Shown piece after piece: positions 35,383 to 46,716 of a DNA stretch of 64,000 nucleotides. How positions within the stretch are numbered: position 1 is the stretch's first letter; each line of letters begins with the position of its first letter. This DNA comes from Paracyclopina nana (taxonomy: Eukaryota; Arthropoda; Copepoda; Cyclopoida; Cyclopettidae): positions 11,036,001-11,100,000 of the forward strand of contig JAGUCH010000003.1 of NCBI GenBank assembly GCA_019096065.1, given 5' to 3'. A program made the translations under genes and the position numbers. Below the pieces are notes generated by a model that searched no databases, was not told the DNA's origin, and saw only the letters and a program-made list of their open reading frames with translations.

Positions 35383-38300
35383 ATGGCTGAGGCTGCTAAT
35401 TATTTCAAGAAAAGGTCGTCGTCACCTCGATCCAGATCGAGGCTGAGTTATTCTTCAACCTCTGAAGATGATGGCAAATCTCCATTGGCAGTTCCAGAAG
35501 GACTCAGAGCTCTGCTGAACGATATTTCTCGAGAGGTAAGCAAGAAAACAATTTTTTCTGGTTATTAATTTTTTCGTGGTTAACTAAGATGTAAAATGGC
35601 TTTTTTCCTCCTTACATAAAAGGTACTGGAAATATCTTGAAAAGTAGCATTTCATGGGCCTTTAATTATCCATTTTACGAGCATGCTATAAGCTACATTT
35701 TTTGAAGGGTTTCTATACTATGAAAACTTAGCTAATGAGGAATCACGGTTCGTCGCAAAAATTGTTATTACTCTGCAGCTTTTGCAAATATTTTCAGTCA
35801 AAATTATTCTAGCCTGCCAATCATATCGTCTCATTTAAGCTTAGTTCACTATGTCCATTCCAAGTGATGCTCCTTTAGTCTTTAAATTGAAACCAGTTTC
35901 ACCTTCTGTAATTGCTAGTTTAAGTCAGTTCATTCAGGTTAAAATTATGAAAAAGAACCGAGCCTTTCTGTTTGAGGCAAAATTAACCAAGTTGGTCATC
36001 TTCATTGATGCGAAGCATTTTCTTGAAATTAAGCAAATATTTTAGCACGTTTGGCTTGAATCAACAAGATCTGCATTAGTTTTTATGGTATGGTGCTTTT
36101 ATTTAAGTATTAATTTTGATTTACGTAAAAGTGCAGGTTTACGTACGAGCAAAAAAAGGGTTGCCCATGCATAAAGTTTTTTTTCCAATTTGTGGTCTGC
36201 GATTTCTTCAGGTTGTGCATTCAAATGAGGCTAATATGTATATCTAATGAATTGTGCCTTGGAGGGTACGCGTTCACTTACCGAAACGTACTGTGTACTT
36301 TAATAAAATCTGTTTAAACAACTCGATTAAACATCAGAGTACAAATTGCACCTGTCATTTCTTGTAGGTGCGTATTGGAGCACATGTTTCCATTCTTCTT
36401 TCTTTTTCTAGCATCCCTTTCAATAAGTTATTTTTTTGTAATTTTCCACTTAATGCGATGTTCACTTACTCCCCCGTTAATGCAACTTTGCGTCCGAAAC
36501 TACATACTAATTTTTGTACTGTATTTTGTATTAAAGCAAACCTAACGCAAAACTTAATTGAAACGTTTCACAAATTGGATTCTCCTCCTAATATTCAAGC
36601 TTGCATTTAAGCTTAGATATCACGCAAATTGGCAATCAATGTGTACTGCAAATTTTAGCAAGCGTGGCAAAATTCGAAAAGAAATCAAGCCTCCATCCTC
36701 TATTGAACTCATTTCACCAATATGTACACAATTATGTAGTTATCCAGCGAATCGTACTTGGAAACTTGTAAAAAAAATGCTTATGATCATCATTATCTCT
36801 TTACGACAAATCGTAGGTTTTGCTTGGTCAGCCAACTTCTGCCGAATTATATGGGTTCTGCGCTGACTACCTTGAACAAAGGCTCGAAGAAAGAAATATG
36901 GACACTGATGAGCTCAAGGACAATGATCATTTCTTGACCCCCCAAAATTCACTGGAGCGGAATGTTGCTGCAATCACCAGCGCAACCTTGGAGCAAAGTG
37001 CAAAATCACCCTTTTCACCCAAGAAGAAAATATTGCGAAGGGAGGGAACATTCAGCATTTATGACTCTGGTTAGTTGCTTAATAGAAAATGCATAAAAAA
37101 GGTCTAGCCATGACAGCCATTTTCGGTATAATATTGTTTTTGCAGACAGTGGCGTGGAAAGTAGCACAACTTATGCTGGTCACGATTGTGCCACATCCGA
37201 TGGAGAGTATCTTCCAAATGAGGACACCAGCATAGCCTCACCACAGCCCACCCTTGAGGATGCCATGCAGAGGTTGGCTGAGACCATCAAAGAGTTTGAC
37301 AGCCATGCGGAAATTCCTGAAGAAACTGCAGGAGTGGCGCCAGGTAAGTAGTGAGAGGTTGCGTGATTTTCTCCACTTCAAATGTTGCGCTTCATAGCAT
37401 CTGTTAAATTAATCATGGAATGCAGCTAGCTGCTAATCATTAACTCTTTTATGTTCTGTAATACGATTTCCTCGTTTTATAATTCAGTTTACCGATCCAA
37501 CTCAGCTCTTTACGTCACAGTGTCACAATTCTAGCAATTATGGGGATTTTAAAAATACTTTATGACCCAGGAATCAAAATTGAGGGATTCAAAGTAATTT
37601 TATAGTCCTCATATTCCATGGAACTTATCCAAAAAAGAAAAGGACTACCTAGATTCGAGCCTCAGATAGTTGATTAGTATTCCAATGCTCTATCCACTGA
37701 GCTACGGTCAGGTAATTTGATTGCTATTACAGGACTATTTTAACATAATTTAAGCCAGATGAAGGAATCAGAAAAAATGTATGGCATGTCTGGGATTTGA
37801 ACCTCAAACAGCTGAATCATGAATCCAGCTCTCTAACCATTGTGCCATAGGAGCAACTCTAAAGAAATGGTTTTAAAAAGTCTAATTTATTGCTCCCGAA
37901 CCACAGGATGCTAGCATGTGAGAGCCAGTGATCTTCACATAGCAATTAAAAAACCAAGCAGCATTTTATAGGGCAATGGGCAGCCGGGCAACTTCATTAA
38001 AACACTCAAAAATCGTATCACAGAATATAGAATTGCATATTTCGAGCTGGGGCACGTAAATTTGGGTCATTAAATAGCTGACCTTGGATTTTAAAATGGA
38101 AAACACTCTTTATTTTCCAACTCACTTTGTTCATGCTTCTGTTTTTCCATCTTATGATCCTTGCTCAGCTATCAATGACCCGACTTTACAGTTTACATGC
38201 CCCAGATGGAAATAAATAAATATTAATGTAATATCTGAAAGTCTATTTTTTTAGCTGGTTTCAAATTCCCACTTAGCTTAGCTAAGAAAGGGTGCTTCCA

Positions 38301-41300
38301 TAAGAATGATTGGCTTCATTGGTGACATTTTTTTGTGCAAGCTCCCTCAACAATTAAAAAGCAGTCATGCATGTAAATGTGCAAAGCTGTAAAGCACACA
38401 TGGCACATTTTCCCAAAGGTGTTTACAACTATTTGCTGCTATATTGAGAAGCTTTCTTGCATTGAGGGGAGTTTAGTAATTACAGTTGCAATTGTTTTTC
38501 AGTCAACAATAGGAGCCAGTAGTTTAGCAGTGCTCTTCAAATTGGCAGGGAATAAATGCAAGATAAGCTGTGTAAGACTTTTTTTCTGCAAGTTGTGCTC
38601 TTCTTGGTAATTGTGTGCAGATTTGAAGGTCACGAAAACGAAAGCCTTTCTTTTTTTAGCAATGCATATAAATGCAGTTACTATAGGCCACTTTTACTTG
38701 ATGGCAGCTAGGGAGCATATTTTGCACGCGAAAAACAAACTTGAAGGATCAAACACAATTTGTGCACCTACTTGAAAAATGTCTTGATCATGGCAAGGCC
38801 ACTGTGTTCTACATTTTCTATTATTCTTGTCCAAAACTTTTACAACCTCGCGACCATCAACCCGCGTGTAATCGTGCTCCAAGCAAAGTAAGCACTTTTC
38901 TGCAAGCAAACAGATTCACTCAGGCAAATAAGGGCTGCATGAAAGTGCTTTTATTTTCCATTGAAAATACCGAAAATTACTAAAGTGGATTTTCAAGCTG
39001 TTCGCTATCAAAAGGCAATTTTCCATGCCCTTGAATTATTTTTTTTACTTAGAACAGCTTAATTTACAAAAATGAATTATTGAATTATTGGCTGCTTTCT
39101 CAAATAGCTAGTATTTTTAGACACGTACCTATAAGTAAGTGCTTGCTCAGAATAATGTCGGTGTAATGTAATCTATTTTTAGGAGTGAGTGAGCTAAAAG
39201 CATTTTATGTCATTCATCCATAAGGACATTATTGTGACTACTTTTGTGTCCCAGCAGAGAGTCAATGCAAAGAGACACGCAATTGTTTTATTTAGCACCA
39301 CAATAATTGGTCCAAGAACAGTATACCATATTTTGTGGCATTTTCACTCACTGCAGCCAAACCAAAAACGAGAACTACATCATTGCTTGACTAGAATATT
39401 AGTATTGCAGCTAGGAATCAAGCATGGAATTCTAAACAAATAGGGCTAATCGGCCAAGGCCAAGCAGTTTTACTACTTTTCCGGATCTTCTTCCATGCAA
39501 ACTTAATCACGCCAACTTTTCAGAGAACATGGAGGACGAGTCTGCTAGTGCAGGCACCGACATAATTGATTATAATGCCGCTACGACCCCGAGGCTCATT
39601 CAAATAGAGTTGGTAGACCGGTTAAGCGCTAATAAGTTAGTTGCTAGTAATGTAGTTGTAAAAAGGGTGAATTTGCGCATACTGAAAGATGGCTCCATAG
39701 AGGTGGTCCACACTGATGATGATGACCCCATCCTGGAGCCAATGACCAGAATACCGTTGCATTTGGTGGATCACGAAGAGGAAGAAGCCATTATTGACAG
39801 TGAAGCAGGAGTAACTAAAAAGATCCAAGGCCATCATCGTCAGCAAATTTTGCCCCCTATCCAAGTTGGCCTGCAATTGGGTCATCCTGAGCAAGAGAAA
39901 GCAGCCGAGCCTTGTCCTCCTCCAGGAGAGCAGCGTAGGAGGAGCGAAGAGTCCTCTGAGGCTCAGACTGACTCTGTCCTTCTGGAGCATGCAGAGGTCC
40001 AAACAGAAGCCTCGGAGGTTGCGCACGCTCATGCCGCAAGCCAGACCACTGCCGCACTCGAGGCCGAAAGCAGCACTTCAAAAACCGACGACCACGAGGA
40101 TTTGCCGTCCATTATTTCAAGGCCTTGCAGCCTAGTCTTGGTCCAGGGCACCACGCAGACAGAGCCTTTGTCCTCCGAGGTATTTGAGGTTGCAGTTCAA
40201 ACGGATCAGGAGGCCGAGGAGGAAGAGCCCGAAGTCTTAGAGCAACTGCCACAGAGGCCGCCAACCTTGCCTGGAAGCTCAGTGGACATTGTGGACTTTG
40301 AGCTCGCCTCCAGGACCAGAAACGTCACCCCTTTGACGCTCAAGGTGCAAGATGATGTGGTAGCGCGTGTCCTCCTTGAACACGTGGGCTCCGTGTTCCC
40401 AGCCTCCAATCCGAGACAAGCCCGATCTGTCAACTACCTGGACCTCTCCAGGCTTGGTGATGAAGGCGAGACTCCTGCCTCAGATGAAATATGGCTGGCG
40501 GTAGATGGCTCTGGCCACAGCGAAGATGAGGCTGGTGATGAAGAGGACAAATTCCTCACCACTGAAGATACCGACACCTACTCTGTTGTCACGGACAAGT
40601 TTTCAACCATGGCTGGATTTGATGGCAATGGCGATCACGGAGGAGCCAATACGCTACTGCTAGCGCCATCTAGCTGCAACTTGATTAGCGAGGCTGGCGA
40701 CCTTGACGACCTACGAGGCTGCGAGAGCTTCGATGCTGAGGCGGAGGCCACTGCCAGACTCCAGGGAGTTTTAGCTGGAGAACTGGTCCCCCTCACCAAC
40801 ACCGTTCAAGCCACGGACAAGAATATCGTCATCCTCTCGGACAAGTTTGGCAACATGGAGACCATTCTCACCAGCTTGTGCCACACTGTGGAAAATCTCC
40901 AGTCCCAAGTGTCCACAGTGGAAGGGGCCGGGTCGAAACAGCCCACAATGAGATCTGTACGAAGAACCCCGACTCCTCCGGGCACAAATGGCGGCGTCAA
41001 CGTGACCATCCTGGATCAGCTGGTAGCCAGGATTGAGCACTTGTCCTCAGACGTGGTCAATATGGACAACACGAGGCAACTGCGCGAAGACAATTTGCTC
41101 CTCAGGAAAGAATTGCAGACCTACAGGGAGAGGGAGGTGCAAATGGCCAACAGGCTGGAGTCCTTGGAGAAAAAGCTGGATGACTTGACCCAACATCCAC
41201 CAAGAGGACAAAGATCCAGGAGGAATAGCATTGGATCCTCCAGAGGAACGCCGGAGTTGCCTCCCATCCGGAGCAAGTCCATTGAACCGCAGAGGCTGAG

Positions 41301-44300
41301 CAATGGCGGAGATCATCACTCTGATGATGCCAAAAAGCAATCGGCCTCGAGTGATGACAATAATGAGAACATTGAACCAGTGAAAGCTGCCAAGAAGGAG
41401 AATAAGGTCGTGATGAAGCAGCCTTTGGTTTCCCAGGATCCAAAATCCAAAAAGGCCATCATGTTGCGACGAGGCTCCAATGCTTCCTCCTCCTCTGGTG
41501 AAATTGATCTGCGAGGCATCAACCGGAGAAAGCCAATTACCCCCAAGTTGGACACGGATTACTTTCAGACAGAGATCCAAATAGCTCGATCGGATAACAC
41601 GATTCTCAGGCAAGACATCCAGGTATACAGGGAGCGTGAAAGCCAATTGTACCGAAGGAATAAGGAGCTGGAGAGCCAATTGCTCACAGTTCTGCACTCG
41701 CCGAGGCCATCCTCAAGGGAGCCTCCCATCGGAGCTGGAGGCCAAGACAAGTCTGAGGTCAACATCAACGTCGACTTCCTCAACGATGGAGCTCCGAAAG
41801 CAGTCTTTGAAGCAAAGACCAGCAAGCCCGGAAGTGCGAAGGAGAAGCCAGCCACTGATGCAGCTAAGGATCATGAGCCTGCCACTGAAGCCAAGAAAGA
41901 CTCTCCCCCTGCCAGCAAGAGAGAGCCAAGCAAGGAGAGGAAGGCTCCTCTGAAGAAGGAAGCAAGCAAGGAGAAAATCATGGCCGTTCCCAAGAGGAAG
42001 GAGAGCAAGAAATCCTCCTCTTCCGGATCAGGATCATCAGATGCTGAGACGTCAGCCGGGAAGAAGAAGGTGGAGATTATTGAGGAGAAAGCCATGGAGG
42101 ATGAGCCAACGACAGCAGCCAAAACTAAGCCCGATCCAGATGCAGAAGTCAAGTTGAATAATACCAAGAATGGAGTGCCAAAAACGAAGCCCACTGCCAT
42201 CAACAAAACGAAACCAGCAAGCAAATCCAATAATAGCAAGAAAAGTCCCAAGGGAAGCACGAGCAGTAGCGCCGAAGAAGCTGCCACTAAGTCGGAAAAA
42301 TTGCTCGAGGATGACCAATGGAAGGTCACCATCACCTCAGTTCACGAGATGGAGACCACGAGAGACGAGCCGAACAAGACCATCATCGTGAAGCCCAAAA
42401 CTCCGCCGGCGGCCTCAGAAGTGAAAGCCGTGGCGAAGAAAGCGAAAGCTGTGAAAGGCGCGAAAGTAGATAGGAGTAGCGTAGTTAAGGACCCTAGATC
42501 GGACCCCATTCCCAAGCCCCCCCAGTACCCCGCAGCGCGCCCCCCACGCGGGTATGTCCCCCCTAGGCCGGTGCCCAACTTGAGCTTCGGGGTGTCGGGC
42601 TGCATTCCGTCCATGCCCATTTCGGGCCGGGCCTCTTCCATGGACAGTGATAGCGAGGTCACGCATCATATGGTCATCAAGCACGAGCCGCGAGACTCGT
42701 ACTACGTTGAGGCCGTCCCCGCCCGCAGCCTGATCCCGCCCGCTATGCCACACCCACCCATTTGTCAGGTATCTTACGATAGCGTTTACGACGATCCGTA
42801 CTACTCCATGTCATGCTACTGAAGCCAATAAAGGGCGCGCGCGTACTTCAATTTTTTCGAGACTGGTACACTCTTGGTTAGCATTCACTTTCTTCTGGTA
42901 ATTATGTATTATCTGTGCATCATCAACCAATTATGCTTGCTTTAATTGATGGCTTCTTTAGCTTCTATTAGCCTACACTTTTGTAATGAGGAGTAGGAAA
43001 ATTAGCTCAGGAGAAGGGCAACGATAGAAAGCTTGGATGTATTGATACAGCGCTTTGAAATACATTGATACATTACGCGTGTGTATCGGATGCACTTTGA
43101 TTACATTCTTCTAATGGTTATTGCGGTGACTTTATTGGCTTCAGATTTCGAGTCGTTATAATCATACTTGCACTGAGTACCATATGTTGAAATACATATA
43201 ATACATTTGACTGCATGCATTATTATGCCACTTTGTAAATGCTTACTAACATTGATTGCTTACATCACGAAAATACTTTCACTCATTAGCAGGTGCGAGA
43301 GTCTCCAGACGGAATGAACAGCTCCATGCTCGAAACAAACCCCAACAAGGACAAGTGCTTGAGCAGGACAAGTACAGCCTTCGGCATCACCGAGATCACC
43401 GAGGACGAGGAGAACAGGGACATTGTGCGCGAATACGTCTTGCAGGAAGAGGCCAAAATCTCCAAGCGGAGGTCCAAGCTGCCACTCAAGTTCAAGGATC
43501 TGAAGCCAGCCTCGGTGGCCAAGAACAGGGCCAAATTGAACGCCATTGGCCGCAACAAAAAGCTGAAGGCCAGATCGTGGTCAACAGACAAGCTATTTCA
43601 GAGGCAGGATCCTGACAAGACGAATCGAAGGTCGTCCAACGTGTCCAACATGTCCTTCATGTCGAGGCATAGCATGGACCGATTGCCTACCTTGTCAGCC
43701 TTTGACGAGGAGCGGATCGTCTGGCTGAAGAATTTGGAGGACGAAATCGCTTTGGAGGAGGAGCGCAAAAAAAGGTCGGCTGTACTGAAGAGGCAGCAGG
43801 CGCATGACGATGTGTCCTCGACGACCTCCTCCAATTCCAGCTCACCTTCCACGTGCATTTCCAGGGGCACGTCGCCCTACAATCGGCTGCAAAAGCGCAA
43901 AATCATGCAGGCCGAGCAAGGCCAAAAAAGGCCGGATCAGCTGGATGCCATCCAGCACGAATTGTCCACGCTGAATAGGACAGCCTCGAGCTCTGGCATC
44001 GGCACGGGTGAGCCCGGGGAGTCTCTGGTGGGGTCCAAAGATGAAGATGAGGCCATCCTTGAGCCAGACCAGCCCCAGGGAGGCCACAACGAAAAGGCTC
44101 TTCAACAAAATAAGCCTCAAAGGAGGAGCAAGTCGAAGAGTCGCAATAAATCGCGCATGCCAAGTTTGACAGCCGAGTGCTTTTTGGTCTCTCGAGGCTG
44201 GCAGCTGGACCAGAACGGCCTCCTCAGGGCCCTGGACCGCATCAAGGCCGCGAATTTCGGCCGCGTGCAACTAGCCACGACGATCAACCGCGTGGTGGAG

Positions 44301-45029
44301 TCGATTCGGCCTCACTTGGACGCTGTCATCATCCACATTGGGAACCAGGAGTTGGTCGAGGCCGCGCACTCCGTGGTCAGCGTGGTGGAGAACGGGGAGA
44401 ATTTGCGCGACAGCGCGGCCATCGGCCTCAGCGTGGCCGGTTCGGTGGCCACCGTGCTAAGCAGGCACATCATCACGGCCGCGAACCAGAACCGGGCCAC
44501 CCAATTCGTCATCTCTTTGCCCTTGCCAGTGTCCCTGGCTAAAACGAACGCGGCGGCCGACCTTCACTACATCGAATTGCGCAGGATGTTCAACGCGACG
44601 ATGAAGGCCAACTGCTCGAATTGCACCAACGTGCAATGCTGCGAAAACGAGAACTTGTCCTCCAGCATTGTCAAGGCTGAGGAAAAGGAGGCCGCGCCGC
44701 CGCCCGCTTCAACTCCTACGGACCAGGAGCAAACGCCAATGCCAATGGTGAATGATACCAAGTACATGTCCGAGAACCACCAGTTGACATCTGCGGGGAT
44801 GCGCAAATTAGCGCGTAATTGGGAGGAGTGCATCGACCGCATTTTTCGGACTTCGGACGGCCAATTGTTGGTGCGGAGGTCGTCCGAGTCCTCCTCGTCG
44901 AGTGGCAACGATAGCAAAAAGGCCACTTTGCCCCTGATGCTGCCACGTGGCGAATCTGGGAACAGCAGCAGCTCTGGCAGCCTCACCAGCGACAGCCTCG
45001 AGCACCGAGCCCCCTGGAAGCCCTATTGA
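35383..45029 (+). CDS. RIIa-domain coiled-coil protein with alternative C-termini
   Basis: Not matched to a named gene. Exons 35383-35535, 36817-37069, 37146-37343, 39524-42768 and 43293-45029 join in phase to 1,861 residues. If the donor at 42769 is not used, exon 4 runs on to a stop at 42820-42822 (1,300 residues), with AATAAA at 42827. Residues 37-78 are an RIIa dimerisation/docking-type domain (VPEGLRALLNDISRE, then QPTSAELYGFCADYLEQRL), the fold of PKA RII and of ciliary/flagellar proteins such as SPA17 and CABYR. Two coiled-coil segments near 724-762 and 890-926 repeat the pattern DN-x-LR-x-Q-x-YRERE. A Lys/Ser/Ala-rich stretch follows. The last exon has VIIHIGNQELVEAA and ENHQLTSAGMRKLARNW, faintly like SGNH-hydrolase blocks without the GDS block. 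Inferred role: scaffold or anchor, perhaps ciliary. Confidence 0.75.
37643..37712 (-). repeat. tRNA-like sequence (pseudo-tRNA or SINE head), first of two
   Basis: On the minus strand it has an A box TAGCTCAGTGG and a B-box-like GGCTCGAATCT at tRNA spacing. The acceptor and T stems pair poorly, so I do not call a functional tRNA. Lies in intron 37344-39523. Confidence 0.45.
37787..37855 (-). repeat. tRNA-like sequence (pseudo-tRNA or SINE head), second of two
   Basis: Minus strand: A box TGGCACAATGG, B box GGTTCAAATCC and a good anticodon arm GCTGGA-loop-TTCAGC whose 7-nt loop would present CAT. The acceptor ends do not pair. About 75 bp separate it from the first copy, in the same orientation. 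Confidence 0.45.
42827..42832 (+). promoter_or_regulatory. Poly(A) signal of the short RIIa-gene isoform
   Basis: AATAAA four bases after the stop codon that is read when the exon-4 donor is skipped. It suggests intronic polyadenylation competing with splicing to the last exon. The long form has only ATTAAA at 45072-45077. Confidence 0.55.
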
Positions 45030-46716
45030 ATATTTCAATCATGTACATATGTATCCCGTTGTACACAATTCATTAAAGATCATGATGATTCATTAATTCG
45101 CCCGTGATAATGGCACGCCTTTTCAAAAGTTTTTTCTATTCGATTGGCACGTACGCTTCGTGACGTTTAGCGCGGAATCCGCGACGTTCCACGGGCCAGG
45201 TAGCTGCAGCGGTGGTTTTTTTACACTTTGCGCCCGTTTCCCGCCAACGTTTGAATTGCTCAGCGGAAAGTGGCACTCTGGAATTTCGAGTCAAAACAAC
45301 GCTCTCGATTTTCTCGTCAAATCGCAAGGCGTCACCGCCGAAATTAGCCACTGTTTAAATTCAAATCGAATGATGATTCGATTTTCTCTCCTTTTTGCGT
45401 GCTTCATTCGAAAAAGGCGAATCGCAGCTCAAGATTGATTCTGGCAACTTTGCAGCGCTTTCGCTTGAGCTCGCCTCGGGAATCCGTGAAGTGTTGAACC
45501 CCGGGGTTGCGGCTTATAGGACTCGCAAAGACACACATTACACACATCGAGCTCGGTAAATCGAGTCAAGTGAACGATCAACTGAGATCTGAGGCTGACT
45601 TGCGACCACTGTGCGGTGATCTACACCCTCTGGATAACCTTCTGGTAAGCCTCGAGCCTCCGGGCATTTTTACAGCCGTGTCCTCGCCTCGTCGTCCCCC
45701 GTTCAATTTCGCGGAAAAACGGGGCCTTGTTTTCCAAAATGGCAGACTCCGAATTGGCAGTGCCAAAGCTGAAAGATGACGCTGACGGCTTGAGTGTCAG
45801 GCATTTTCGCGGCGATGATTCGCACGCAGCCATGATGTTTTTTCGCCTCCTTCGTCCATCTTGGCATGCGGTCAAGGCATGAGAATCTAATATTGGAATC
45901 ATCACGCTGCTGCTTTACGATGGAAGTTTCACGAAGCGAATTTTTTTTTCTACGAAAAAGAAAAATCCAGACAGAAGGAAGTAGAAAGCCCCTCTTGAGC
46001 CTACGTTCGTTGCATGCGGAACGCGATGACCACCATCATGGCAAGTGTCTTGCTGAAAGTCCGCCGCGCTGCTGTGTGAAAATATTCATTCATTGTCATG
46101 CCGTTGTTGCTATATTTTACAAAAGTAGAAATCGCCGCCGGGCGTGGCAGTCGTCATTCCAGCAGCAGCAGATTTTGGCTGCGACGCAGGTTCAGTGACT
46201 CATTCCATCAGTGACTGTTGCACGTGTATTTTAGGGCCAATCATAATTGTATGCGCGCATGGCAACCTATGCGGAGTCATGCTCAAGTTTCATCATCTGC
46301 TGCTGCTGCTGCTGCTGTGTCCTTGATCCCTTTGAAAATAGTGGGTGTGCAAAAGTTGCTCACCTTTGGAAGTTGCTCCTCGTTTGAGGCAGCAACTTTT
46401 GAGAAAATGCTGCACTCGATGATGTGGGAAAGCCCCTGCCTGCAGTGCACCAGCTTCTCCACCCTTATCATCATCATCATCATTGTCGTCATAGTCAAAC
46501 TGAAATGGAGGAGTTTTCAGCTGAATTCCACGCAGAGAAATTGGCCGTGATGCGACAAATGAAACGAATGAAATCGTGCTTGATGATTGCGTTATTATTT
46601 TGTTGAGGAGGTCGCGGAAAGCTCGAGCAGCTTTCTCGTCCCTAGGGTCAACGCTCTTTAAATTCTGGCCGCCTTGTTGCAGATCCGTAATACCAAGCAA
46701 GAACAACTCTTAAACG
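45030..46716. promoter_or_regulatory. Upstream region and probable 5' UTR exon of 14-3-3 zeta
   Basis: A GC-richer block around 45.5-45.65 kb ends CTTCTG|GTAAGC at 45646, a good donor. An acceptor TTGTTGCAG lies at 46674-46682, 34 bp before the 14-3-3 ATG. Together they suggest a noncoding first exon and an intron of about 1 kb. The intron holds short CTG and ATC runs near 46.3 and 46.47 kb. No other gene seen. Confidence 0.45.

Noticed and set aside
37643-37855. Functional tRNA genes
   Set aside because: A and B boxes are present but acceptor and T stems do not pair.
41871-42335. 154-codon hydrophobic open frame on the minus strand
   Set aside because: Antisense of the Lys/Ser-rich region of the RIIa gene; the membrane-like look is an artefact of reversed basic codons.
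45160-45438. 92-codon frame upstream of 14-3-3
   Set aside because: Lies in the probable promoter/5' region; no recognisable domain.
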